In this document: positions 26,186 through 33,358 of the stretch, one piece after another | How positions within the stretch are numbered: the first letter of the stretch is position 1 | Layout: every line of letters begins with the position of its first letter | Origin: Planctomycetota bacterium | Lineage (GTDB): Bacteria; Planctomycetota; Planctomycetia; Planctomycetales; Planctomycetaceae | Assembly: GCA_027618475.1 (NCBI GenBank) | Contig: JAQCEJ010000057.1 | Coordinates: 1 to 33,358, forward strand | Direction: 5' to 3' | Length of the DNA stretch: 33,358 nt | Program-made: the position numbers and the translations under genes | The notes under the pieces: generated by a model | Told to the model about the DNA's origin: nothing | The model's database searches: none | What the model saw: the letters and a program-made list of their open reading frames with translations, nothing else

Positions 26186-27076
26186 ATGATGCCTGCAAAT
26201 CCAAATTCTCCCGGAAAACAACTGCGTCTTGTGTTATCACAAGGCCCAGTCGCTATTCCGGGGGTTTTTAATGCGCTGACGGCAAAAATCGCCGAGAGTA
26301 AAGGGTTCTCGGTCCTCTATCAATCGGGTGCAGCCCTTTCCGCAGGGTTGGCTGGACTGCCGGATATAGGCCTCGTTTCACAGACAGAGTTCGCCGAGCA
26401 GTCGCGGTATCTCACCAGCTCGGTGAGCGTACCGATTATCAGTGATGCCGACACCGGTTTCGGTGAAGCATTCGCCGTTCAACGGACGGTCGAACTCTTC
26501 GAAGCCGCGGGACTCGCAGGACTTCATATCGAAGACCAGGTACTCCCGAAACGATGTGGGCACCTCAGCGGAAAATCATTGATCGGGACGACGGAGATGA
26601 TGCAGAAAATTCGTGCCGCCGTTGCTGGTCGGAGAGATCCTGATTTTGTGATTATCGCCCGTACCGATGCACGAGGAGTCGAAAGCCTAGCCGGAGCCAT
26701 CGAACGAGGACAGGCGTATGTCGACGCTGGAGCGGATGTCGTTTTTCCTGAAGCATTGGAGACACCCGAAGAATTCGCCTCATTTGCACAAGCAATGAGA
26801 GTCCCGTTGATCGCCAATATGACCGAATTCGGCAAGAGTCCGCTTTTGTCCGTCGCTGAACTTGGAAAGCTCGGCTACGCGGGCGTGCTGTTTCCAGTTA
26901 CGCTGCTACGTTCGGCGATGAAAGCTGCCGAAAAAATGCTCGATGAGATTGCTGCAACAGGGACTCAGCGGCAAAACCTGGGTGACATGATGACACGAGC
27001 GGAGTTGTACGAGCTTCTCGGTTATCACGACTATGAAAAACGCGATCGATCCTTTTTCGGGAATGATAGTCAATGA
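26186..27076 (+). CDS. prpB: Isocitrate lyase/PEP mutase family enzyme, methylisocitrate lyase-like
   Basis: 296-residue cytoplasmic lyase. It follows PrpB closely: AIPGVFNALTAKIAE, the Mg-binding SDADTGFG at 86-93, HIEDQVLPKRCGH with catalytic Cys124, then DPDFVIIARTDA, YVDAGADVVFPEAL, IANMTEFGKSP and the C-terminal TRAELYELLGYHDYE. The K-R-C-G-H form is that of methylisocitrate lyase (2-methylisocitrate to pyruvate plus succinate) rather than isocitrate lyase. No prpC (citrate synthase) or prpD (dehydratase) is in the window, so a different 2,3-disubstituted malate could be the substrate. ATG 26186 begins 1 nt after the oxidoreductase stop, and a second ATG follows at once. The 3' end overlaps the convergent gene by 7 nt. 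Confidence 0.82.
   Translation: MMPANPNSPGKQLRLVLSQGPVAIPGVFNALTAKIAESKGFSVLYQSGAALSAGLAGLPDIGLVSQTEFAEQSRYLTSSVSVPIISDADTGFGEAFAVQRTVELFEAAGLAGLHIEDQVLPKRCGHLSGKSLIGTTEMMQKIRAAVAGRRDPDFVIIARTDARGVESLAGAIERGQAYVDAGADVVFPEALETPEEFASFAQAMRVPLIANMTEFGKSPLLSVAELGKLGYAGVLFPVTLLRSAMKAAEKMLDEIAATGTQRQNLGDMMTRAELYELLGYHDYEKRDRSFFGNDSQ
26228..26243. promoter_or_regulatory. Second TGTGTTAT-containing inverted repeat, inside prpB
   Basis: CTTGTG-TTAT-CACAAG has perfect 6-bp arms around 4 nt and shares the core TGTGTTAT with the palindrome at 24844. It lies in codons 15-20 of the lyase gene, so the match may be coincidental. Confidence 0.2.
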
Positions 27077-28353
27077 TGTGCTGAATCATCACCTTTCGCG
27101 TTTGATTCATCGACCGCTGTGAAATCTTCCATTTCTTCCGGATGCTCTACTTCCCAGCGCTTCCAGAAATCAGCCGGTCGAGTTTGTCGCCAAAGTGCCA
27201 GTGCATTGCCAACGTGGCTGTAGAAGGTGAATTTCCCTTGAATTGCCTCAAAGTTTTGTGACTTCGTCGTCTCGATGATCCACTTGGCGGCACGTTCGAT
27301 CTGCTCGTGCGGCGGATGCAGTTCTTTCGGTGCGATCGACAACCATTCGAGATGATGACCAGTGGAAATCACGTCTTCGTGAAGGGGGCTGACAATCGGC
27401 GTCTCGACGGCCGTCTTTCCCAGCCACCAATTGTCGGGCCATCGTCCGTCCGGAAGTTGTGAGACAACCAGAATATCGCGAATGTCGCCGAGATGCGCCA
27501 ACACTTTTTCTCGAACGGATGGAGTGAGGATATCGAATTCATCATCGAGGCGGATAAGCACCATCAGTGAATACAGTCGATGCGTTCCGGAGCAGACACC
27601 ATATTTGTTGTGCCCACGGAGTTGTCGTTCGGCAAGATCATCGAACGACAGCGTACGACCATCTTGCGACGTCCATTGTTTGATGGGTGGCAACCACAAT
27701 CCGAAAGCAAGAACAGTCCATTCGGTCTCACGTTCATCGAGACGAAAATCGAGCAACGACTGATGCAGCACACTTTCGATTGTCATCGATCTTTGGCCGG
27801 GTGTGAAAACCGGCTCGTGTAATGAGACCCCAGCTTCAGTCAAGCATGCAAGCCAATGATCGTGATGTACCGATGCGCCGGTTTCGCGCCCCCAACGAAT
27901 GGAAATACCTTCCGGCTGTTCCTGCAATAACGGTGCAACGTCATTGCCCCACGAGACAAGATACTTGCCGTGATCGATGAGAAAATCTCGCATCTCGATG
28001 CCGGACATTACCTCTGGATCTCGGAATTCGGCATCGACTCCCCACGTCCTCAGTGCATGTTCGACAAAATTCGGCTTTAACTGCTTCTGATCAAAACGGG
28101 GACGTACTTTCGACAGCACGGCTGCAAGATCGGCGTCACTGATCATTTCAGGTTCGTCGTACAATCCAGCGATTCGCAACGGCAGTTCTCGAGGGACTTT
28201 ATCCGAAGTGGCTGATGTCGCAAGCGTTGCATCCTCTTGCACTGAAATGGTGCGACTCGTCGAAGAAGACAAGGACCATGAGCCACCCCAGCCTGCGATT
28301 ATCGCAATCTGCAGGATCAATACGAATTTTGTAGAAATGGAGGATTGTCGCAT
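27070..28353 (-). CDS. Exported or membrane-anchored protein of unknown function
   Basis: 427 residues. A hydrophobic N-terminal stretch (FVLILQIAIIAGWGGSW) acts as signal peptide or anchor, and the rest is extracytoplasmic. I do not recognise a family. The body is helix-rich and has paired-helix phrases ending in aromatic residues (HNKYGVCSGTHRLYSLMVLIRL, split by short loops; LPDGRWPDNWW; ISTGHHLEWLSIAP), reminiscent of alpha/alpha-toroid proteins such as terpene-cyclase/prenyltransferase-like folds. His and Cys residues (YGVCSGTHR, STGHH) could form a metal site as in that fold class, but this is speculative. The C-terminal tail is acidic (EHPEEMEDFTAVDESN). It converges on and overlaps the lyase gene by 7 nt. 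ATG 28353 has only a weak ribosome site. Confidence 0.75.
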   Translation of the reverse strand: MRQSSISTKFVLILQIAIIAGWGGSWSLSSSTSRTISVQEDATLATSATSDKVPRELPLRIAGLYDEPEMISDADLAAVLSKVRPRFDQKQLKPNFVEHALRTWGVDAEFRDPEVMSGIEMRDFLIDHGKYLVSWGNDVAPLLQEQPEGISIRWGRETGASVHHDHWLACLTEAGVSLHEPVFTPGQRSMTIESVLHQSLLDFRLDERETEWTVLAFGLWLPPIKQWTSQDGRTLSFDDLAERQLRGHNKYGVCSGTHRLYSLMVLIRLDDEFDILTPSVREKVLAHLGDIRDILVVSQLPDGRWPDNWWLGKTAVETPIVSPLHEDVISTGHHLEWLSIAPKELHPPHEQIERAAKWIIETTKSQNFEAIQGKFTFYSHVGNALALWRQTRPADFWKRWEVEHPEEMEDFTAVDESNAKGDDSAHH

Positions 28354-28488
28354 GATAATTGATTCCGTATCGATTTCCCGGGGCGGCCGGTATGAATTTC
28401 AAAACAATAATTGACTTGAACGTGGCAACATAATAGTCGATGACATCCCTGCGAATTCATGAAGGATTATGAAATGAGGCGAATGATG

Positions 28489-30144
28489 TCAGATCGGTAC
28501 TTTGCGCTCGAAGATCACTGCGGTCCCGTCGTCGAGTTTGAGTTCCCATTTGTCACTATTTTTCATTACGTTGATGAGGGCTTCGCGATATCGATGATCG
28601 ATCACCACGGTATTCACGCCGTAACGTTCGAGTTGTTCGTCCCAACCGGAGCCCAGCTCGACAATGTGCATATAGGCTTGCCAGACTTCAACCGGTACAA
28701 GGTGGGCATGTGACGCGACGAAAACCTGAAGATTTTCGGGACCGGCCCACAGCAGATAATCACCCCACTCGTAAGTATTAAAAATTTGCCCACGCGGCGG
28801 ATTTTCATGCAGATATTTCACTGCTCCCAGAGGCGTGAATTGCGAGACAGCTTTTTGTTGTTCAGGAATACGACCATGCATGATCGCTCCTCCCAATGGT
28901 GCTATCGCCAGCGAAATCCAGATGAGGCCAATCGATGCAACAGTCCACATCCCTTTGGTTTCTCGAACCGATTCGACTCTTTTGCGCGATCTCCTCGCGT
29001 TCCATGCGGCGTGACCATGCAGGGCGAAAAACCACGCGGCCCACGGTGCCCACCAGACGATGAACCGCGATGACCACATCGTCCCACAGCCGAGCCCGAT
29101 CAGGATGAGTATCTCACTAGTAGAGATGCGTCGTGGACTGAACCGCAGGACGGCTATTAATGCCAGCGCAACTGTGACGAAAATTTTTCCCTGTCGCATT
29201 CGTAGCGTCAACGGTTGCCACTCGACGAGATCGCTCAGGTTGGATGTCGCGGAAAACGATAGCACTTCGCGATAGAGCTGCACTCCATATGGATTCAGCA
29301 GAACTGCAGTCGCTGCTAATTCCAACAGGAGCAGATCGTGCCTAAACGATGTATCTTTCCAAATCGTTGCGCTGGTTTTTGTCCGCCTCAATAGATCGAA
29401 GGCACGGCCGACAACGCATGCCGCGAGGCAGGAAAGCCCCACGATGAACGACCCATGTAAATTCGCCCAAGCCGCGAACAACACCGGGATGGTCACCAAT
29501 TGCCATCTCGTTCGATGGCGCGAGGTCAGCATTAACCATAAGAGAGCAAAGCAAACCTGACCGGCGATCTGCGGTCGTGCGATGCTCCATTGCATCCAAT
29601 TGAGAGCAATCAAAACGCTCATACCGGCGAGCGTCCACACGACATGTTCGGTCTTTCGATAACAACGCCAGACGAACAGTACCAGACACCCTGTGATCCC
29701 CGCTGCAAACAAAGCCTGAATCGCAGCTACGGAATAGAGCTGATATGACTGATAGCCAATCCACTGACTCAACCATTCGGTATCGACAAACGGCATACCA
29801 GTCGATAACGGCATCAGAGGTTCGGTGACAGGGATGTGCCCGGTTGTGGCTATCCAGCGTCCATACGAAAGATGTCCCCACAGATCAGTATGCCACAATG
29901 GCAAATAACTCAATAGGATAAAAATGACGGCCAATACCGACGTCAGCAGTGGTACCGCCAACGTGACGCGCCAGCGCTCGGGAAGATGGTCTTCCAGCAT
30001 ACCGGCGTGAGCCAAGGGGACATCGCTCCCATGTTCCGACGATGGTATTTCATCACACGAGCCGTGTTGATCTGACATCGCCGTATCATCAGGCAACGTC
30101 ATTGAATTTGTTCCGTTTGAGGAAGTGGGGGAATTTATGGGCAT
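28489..30144 (-). CDS. Polytopic membrane protein, GT-C glycosyltransferase-like
   Basis: 551 residues. A polar N-terminal tail of about 55 residues is followed by roughly ten hydrophobic helices between residues 60 and 440, then a soluble C-terminal domain of about 110 residues. The first extracytoplasmic loop carries an acidic residue in HTDLWGHLSYGRWI (Asp about 87), the position of the catalytic Asp in GT-C enzymes of the oligosaccharyltransferase/mannosyltransferase type. The C-terminal part has GQIFNTYEWGDYLLW and VNTVVIDHRY, typical of bacterial proteins of this sort. It may transfer a sugar from a polyprenyl-phosphate donor outside the membrane, but no donor or acceptor is readable. 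Several in-frame ATGs within the N-terminal tail leave the exact start open. It is followed after 135 nt by the unknown exported gene on the same strand. Confidence 0.78.
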   Translation of the reverse strand: MPINSPTSSNGTNSMTLPDDTAMSDQHGSCDEIPSSEHGSDVPLAHAGMLEDHLPERWRVTLAVPLLTSVLAVIFILLSYLPLWHTDLWGHLSYGRWIATTGHIPVTEPLMPLSTGMPFVDTEWLSQWIGYQSYQLYSVAAIQALFAAGITGCLVLFVWRCYRKTEHVVWTLAGMSVLIALNWMQWSIARPQIAGQVCFALLWLMLTSRHRTRWQLVTIPVLFAAWANLHGSFIVGLSCLAACVVGRAFDLLRRTKTSATIWKDTSFRHDLLLLELAATAVLLNPYGVQLYREVLSFSATSNLSDLVEWQPLTLRMRQGKIFVTVALALIAVLRFSPRRISTSEILILIGLGCGTMWSSRFIVWWAPWAAWFFALHGHAAWNARRSRKRVESVRETKGMWTVASIGLIWISLAIAPLGGAIMHGRIPEQQKAVSQFTPLGAVKYLHENPPRGQIFNTYEWGDYLLWAGPENLQVFVASHAHLVPVEVWQAYMHIVELGSGWDEQLERYGVNTVVIDHRYREALINVMKNSDKWELKLDDGTAVIFERKVPI

Positions 30145-30287
30145 GGGCGTAAGGGCTATTCATTGAGGAGACCGTGCACGGTTTTTCAATTGTGCGCTCC
30201 GGAAGGAGGGAGTCAAATGCCGTTACGATAAATGCAGCAAGTTCCACGAATTCCGATGATACGGATTATACTGACCATGCGATCTGA

Positions 30288-31631
30288 TCAGATTACCACA
30301 CCCTCAAGAGCACTCGAAGGGGCATCGATGTCAATCGACGGTGGTTTTGGACTCGGGTTTTGAGGAAGATTCCAGATCCTGTTGCGTGGCGACAATTGGT
30401 CATTCCGCGGAGGCAATGTCTCTGATCCCGGGAGCAATGTTAATTGCCTTTGAGAAGGCGTGAGCAGCAAATTGGCGTTCGAGGGTGATTGACTGGGAAC
30501 GACCACCAGACGACCTCTCATCGATATCACCTGCTTCAATTTCAATCGCAAATTCCAGTCGATTGCTTCATCACCGAAAACCTTTTCAAAGATAGTCAGT
30601 GCCTCCAGACGCATTTTTCGATTTCCCAGATTCGCCCAAATCAATCGCGATAGACGCACCCCCCTCTGATCCATCCGGTTATGGCGTAAACCGTTCAGGC
30701 ACGACTCCCATGCCGCAAGTCGATGTCCGGCCTGATACTGAGCTTGAGTCAAAAAATCCCAATAAACTGATTGAAAGGGATCGAGATTCGCTGCCGTCTG
30801 ATAGTGGCGAATCGACTCTTCCAAATCATTTGCTTCGAAGCCACGGTACCACTGGTAATCTGCATTGAAAATCGGAGCAACCGAATAATTAAGTGCTGGC
30901 CAAATGAAAATATGCATTCCCCAGAAGAGCATTCTCATCAATTTGGGAAATACGTATGGCACGCTGTAAACTGAACCAAACAGCCAGCCATATCCGAGCC
31001 CGCTGAAGTGGGCAAGATTGGCAATTCCCACGCCCTGCATCACTTCGGGGAATTGATTGATCACCAATCCGCTGGCCAGCATAATCATCGTGACTACGAT
31101 AAATGGAGGACTCAATACTTCCTGCAGTTCAGGATACCGACGACGAAAGACCAGTAATGCCCCCAATTGTGCACAGATCGTTCCTGAGATCCCAACGGCA
31201 TAATCACCGTTCAAATATTGCAACAACATGGTGAATGTCGCTGACCCGAGCAACAGAAAAAAATATGACAGCCGAGAACACCGCGGTTCGAGCAATGCTC
31301 CCAGGAACCAGAGAGAGGTAATGTTCATTGCCAGATGCCACCAACTGCCATGATGAAAGGCACTGATAGGAATCCGCCACCATTCCCCCTCCCAGACATC
31401 GAACGGCCCTGACGGTATATTCACATCCGATTTCATGCCGCGTGGTTGAGGATAGGTCAACCCTTCGACTGCCATCAATTCGCGCCGTGCATGATGTTCT
31501 GTTGTTTGTTCACGTCGAACATATGCTTCCACAGCAATGCTTAATCCCAAGCAGAGGAAAACACAAAGCATAGTGCTTGGGAATCTGCAACAGGAAATCC
31601 AAAGGATGTGGAAAGGGGTCTTAATGCTCAT
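30288..31631 (-). CDS. Rhomboid-family intramembrane serine protease with TPR-like tail
   Basis: 447 residues. The rhomboid core is recognisable and looks active: WWRIPISAFHHGSWWHLAMN with His99 and Asn103 of the H-x-x-x-N motif, the catalytic Ser149 in VGISG, and the catalytic His208 in NLAHFSG. Six to seven membrane helices lie between residues 20 and 260. After the core, residues about 265-360 read as two or three TPR-like helix pairs (YRGFEANDLEESIRHYQTAA, then AAWESCLNGLRHN and MRLEALTIFEKVFG), and the last 70 residues are rich in Pro, Ser, Asn and Leu and probably disordered. Rhomboids cleave membrane-spanning substrates; the TPR part may select partners. ATG 31631 is the only start downstream of an in-frame TAG; AAAGGAG lies rather far (15 nt) upstream. 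It is divergent from the RodA-like gene. Confidence 0.88.
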   Translation of the reverse strand: MSIKTPFHILWISCCRFPSTMLCVFLCLGLSIAVEAYVRREQTTEHHARRELMAVEGLTYPQPRGMKSDVNIPSGPFDVWEGEWWRIPISAFHHGSWWHLAMNITSLWFLGALLEPRCSRLSYFFLLLGSATFTMLLQYLNGDYAVGISGTICAQLGALLVFRRRYPELQEVLSPPFIVVTMIMLASGLVINQFPEVMQGVGIANLAHFSGLGYGWLFGSVYSVPYVFPKLMRMLFWGMHIFIWPALNYSVAPIFNADYQWYRGFEANDLEESIRHYQTAANLDPFQSVYWDFLTQAQYQAGHRLAAWESCLNGLRHNRMDQRGVRLSRLIWANLGNRKMRLEALTIFEKVFGDEAIDWNLRLKLKQVISMRGRLVVVPSQSPSNANLLLTPSQRQLTLLPGSETLPPRNDQLSPRNRIWNLPQNPSPKPPSIDIDAPSSALEGVVI

Positions 31632-31697
31632 AACGAAGGGCTAGAACTCCTTTCTCCTTGACAGTATGTACACATAACCCAGCCGATACCGTGCGTC

Positions 31698-31760
31698 GGG
31701 GGAGAATGCTGTTCCCCCATCAGGAAGAATCGGTTACATCTTCCCTTCCGTCAAGGGGAA
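31698..31760. promoter_or_regulatory. Two inverted repeats in the rhomboid-rodA divergent gap
   Basis: Hairpin 1: GGGGGA (31698-31703) with TCCCCC (31713-31718), loop 9 nt. Hairpin 2: a self-complementary stretch at 31741-31760 (TTCCCTT against AAGGGGAA with one bulge, 5-nt loop). Neither is followed by a T run, so they are not obvious terminators. They sit 50-115 nt before the RodA start and could form a structured leader. Confidence 0.3.
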
Positions 31761-31811
31761 GTCTGGAGTTAGTCCATATTCCGATACTGTTCGCGGTCAA
31801 ATGAAAGCCAT

Positions 31812-32960
31812 GTGACGATGCACATTGTCGAATGGGCCAGCCGTGTCTCCTGGTTGATTGTCGTTTGTGCCCTCATTCTGATGGGTTGGGGTTACGGTTG
31901 TATTGTGCGCGGCGATGAACTCGTTGGTAACGGTACGCTTGCAGCTCGTCAGGTCTTGTGGATTGCCTTTTCACTCCCCGTCATGTTGGGTGCGACGTTG
32001 ATACCATATCATGTCTTCCGGCGGTTTAGCTATCTGTTTTATGCGATCTGTCTCGTGCTATTGATGATCGCCTGTCTGATGCCCCCGATCAACGGATCGA
32101 GGGCATGGATTCCCCTTGGGTTTATGAATCTGCAACCGTCGGAGTTGAGCAAGATCGCATACATTATGACTCTGGCACACTATCTGATGTTCCGGCAAAA
32201 TTATCGAACATGGAGCGGTCTGATTGTGCCGTTTCTGCTCACAATCGTTCCTGTGTTGCTCATTCTCAAAGAGCCCGATCTTGGAAGCGCCCTGCTGTTT
32301 TTTCCGGTGTTATTCGCGATGCTGTTTGCCGCCGGTGCAAGACCGAGGCATCTGGTGCTTATTGCATTAATGGGAGTGTCGTCTCTTCCTGTGATCTGGT
32401 GGCAAATGAACGCCGAACAGCGGTCACGGATTATCGCGGTCTTTCTTCAGGAAGACGGTGGGGATGTCCCTAAAGGATCGCTATATCACCTGCATCAATC
32501 AAAACAGGTTCTTGCCCTCGGTGGCACGTGGGGAAGCCGCTGGGGAGGAATGCCCTCAGACGATCCTCTTGCATATCATTTGCCAGCTTCACGCACCGAC
32601 TTCGTTTTTTGCCTGCTGGGTGAACGCTTCGGATTCTGGAGTTGCGGCGTCGTGATGGCACTATATTTGATACTTTTTGCCAAAGGACTTCATATCGCGG
32701 CACAGACGCGCGAACCCTTTGGTCGTTTGCTCGCCGTCGGTATCGTTTCTTTGCTCGCAGCTCAGACAATCGTCAATTTGGGAATGACGGTCGGACTGAT
32801 GCCGATTACCGGTATCACTTTGCCGCTGATGAGCTACGGTGGTTCGAGTCTTCTGGCGACCTGTTTTGCACTCGGTTTGCTCATCAACGTTTATATGCGT
32901 CCGGGTTATCAAGTCTGCCCAGAACCATTCCGATTCGGTTCGAAAACGTTTTCCACTTGA
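31812..32960 (+). CDS. rodA: RodA/FtsW-family peptidoglycan glycosyltransferase
   Basis: 382-residue SEDS protein with about ten membrane helices. SEDS enzymes polymerise lipid II into glycan strands. Family marks: NGSRAWIPLGFMNLQPSE (residues 94-111), KEPDLGSAL (153-160), YHLHQSKQVLALGG before the large loop, the catalytic-type Asp263 in SRTDFVFCLLGERFG, and the C-terminal signature MTVGLMPITGITLPLMSYGGSS, split here only for length. The branch looks more like RodA than FtsW, but the two are hard to separate by eye, and no mreB, mreC or PBP2 gene accompanies it. The frame can start at GTG 31812 or ATG 31818. A five-codon ORF at 31801-31815 (ATG AAA GCC ATG TGA) overlaps the GTG. A peptidoglycan polymerase fits with planctomycetes having a cell wall despite lacking FtsZ. 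Confidence 0.9.
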   Translation: MTMHIVEWASRVSWLIVVCALILMGWGYGCIVRGDELVGNGTLAARQVLWIAFSLPVMLGATLIPYHVFRRFSYLFYAICLVLLMIACLMPPINGSRAWIPLGFMNLQPSELSKIAYIMTLAHYLMFRQNYRTWSGLIVPFLLTIVPVLLILKEPDLGSALLFFPVLFAMLFAAGARPRHLVLIALMGVSSLPVIWWQMNAEQRSRIIAVFLQEDGGDVPKGSLYHLHQSKQVLALGGTWGSRWGGMPSDDPLAYHLPASRTDFVFCLLGERFGFWSCGVVMALYLILFAKGLHIAAQTREPFGRLLAVGIVSLLAAQTIVNLGMTVGLMPITGITLPLMSYGGSSLLATCFALGLLINVYMRPGYQVCPEPFRFGSKTFST

Positions 32961-33140
32961 CTGCTGATGGAACACACGCACAAATTGGCCCTCTGGCATT
33001 GATTACGAGGGAGGAGTTCCATCCGAGATTCAAATCGGCCGACTCCCTCCGAAATCCCAACGAGAGTTCGTCGCAACAATCCGAATTCGTCCCGGTCGAC
33101 AGACTCTCGAAATGCGGACAAAATCGGCTATTATCAGATC

Positions 33141-33329
33141 ATGGTAACATCATCCCCATTACCTGATGACGTATCGTCCGCCACGGAACGACTACAAAAA
33201 GCATATTCCCCACAGTTTTTTGAGCAGCTCGCTCAAAAGTGGATTTGCGAAATGTCTCGACACATAGCCGAGGTTGAACGCGGTGATGGTCAGGGCCAGC
33301 GCGCACTCTGGGTTAACTTGGTAGTCTGA
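33141..33329 (+). pseudogene. Short ORF at right edge, possible truncated PLP-decarboxylase N-terminus
   Basis: 62-codon frame. Residues about 14-50 (RLQKAYSPQFFEQLAQKW, then ICEMSRHIAEVERGDGQ) resemble the N-terminal helices of pyridoxal-dependent amino acid decarboxylases (an AYxPxxFxxxGxxxxDxxADHL-like pattern). After GDGQ, at about 33285, the similarity stops and the frame ends at TGA 33327-33329. Either the gene is broken by a rearrangement or frameshift, the assembly is wrong near this edge, or this is a small unrelated protein. There is too little sequence to decide. ATG 33141 has no clear ribosome site. Confidence 0.3.
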
Positions 33330-33358
33330 GGCGACTTGCGCTGTGGTGTTGTGTGTGG

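Noticed and set aside
30172-30183. ACCGTGCACGGT followed by TTTTT, resembling a terminator
   Set aside because: The T run is on the plus strand, where no gene ends here, and the stem is only 4 bp around TGCA. At most it is a palindromic site about 28 nt ahead of the GT-C-like gene.
33007-33049. GAGGGAG and CTCCCTC arms after rodA
   Set aside because: The loop of about 29 nt is long and no T run follows, so a terminator is not supported.
1-33358. Search for tRNA, rRNA, CRISPR repeats, transposases, integrases and defence or biosynthetic clusters
   Set aside because: None was seen; repeated DNA in 15.7-16.7 kb is explained by the NHL repeats.

Overview
This window reads as a piece of a planctomycete chromosome of medium G+C. 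The evidence is the gene families present together: DUF1501 proteins with Tat signals, a DUF1559-type pseudopilin-like protein, a lipoprotein sulfatase homologue, an exported NHL-repeat propeller, a Tat-dependent Gfo/Idh/MocA oxidoreductase, and several proteins that look planctomycete-specific but have no known function. I see no tRNA, rRNA, CRISPR array, insertion sequence, integrase or phage gene. It looks like ordinary chromosome with short operons on both strands.

Layout. 0-3.3 kb (+): a large secreted protein resembling exo-rhamnogalacturonan lyases (YetA/PL26 type), then a DUF1559-like membrane-anchored protein. 3.7-7.4 kb (-): a lipoprotein sulfatase homologue that has lost its catalytic cysteine, a stand-alone degenerate receiver domain, a small lipoprotein, and Mn-type superoxide dismutase with a clear terminator. 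7.6-13.3 kb (+): a family 2 glycosyltransferase, a 565-residue uncharacterised protein, and two tandem DUF1501 paralogues. 13.4-15.5 kb (-): a PfkB sugar kinase translationally coupled to an iron-dependent alcohol dehydrogenase. 15.7-18.2 kb (+): an NHL propeller and a secreted type I phosphodiesterase. 18.2-22.1 kb (-): MscL and a SWIM-SNF2 helicase. 22.6-27.1 kb (+): a LarA-family nickel enzyme, an inositol-monophosphatase-like phosphatase, then a Gfo/Idh oxidoreductase followed after 1 nt by a methylisocitrate-lyase-like enzyme. 27.1-31.6 kb (-): an exported unknown protein, a polytopic GT-C-like membrane protein and a rhomboid protease with a TPR-like tail. 31.8-33.0 kb (+): a RodA/FtsW glycan polymerase. 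The right edge holds a short ORF that may be the broken 5' end of another gene.

Functionally the window is mainly carbohydrate scavenging and central carbon chemistry (lyase, sulfatase homologue, sugar kinase, alcohol dehydrogenase, Gfo/Idh, isocitrate-lyase superfamily, LarA), plus envelope functions (MscL, RodA, rhomboid, GT-C-like protein) and housekeeping (SOD, helicase). I did not find a convincing new multi-gene system. The most unusual items are the sulfatase pseudoenzyme, the iron alcohol dehydrogenase with a changed metal ligand coupled to a sugar kinase, and a perfect 14-bp palindrome upstream of the Gfo/Idh-lyase operon with a related site inside the second gene. All similarity statements rest on motif reading by eye, with no database search.
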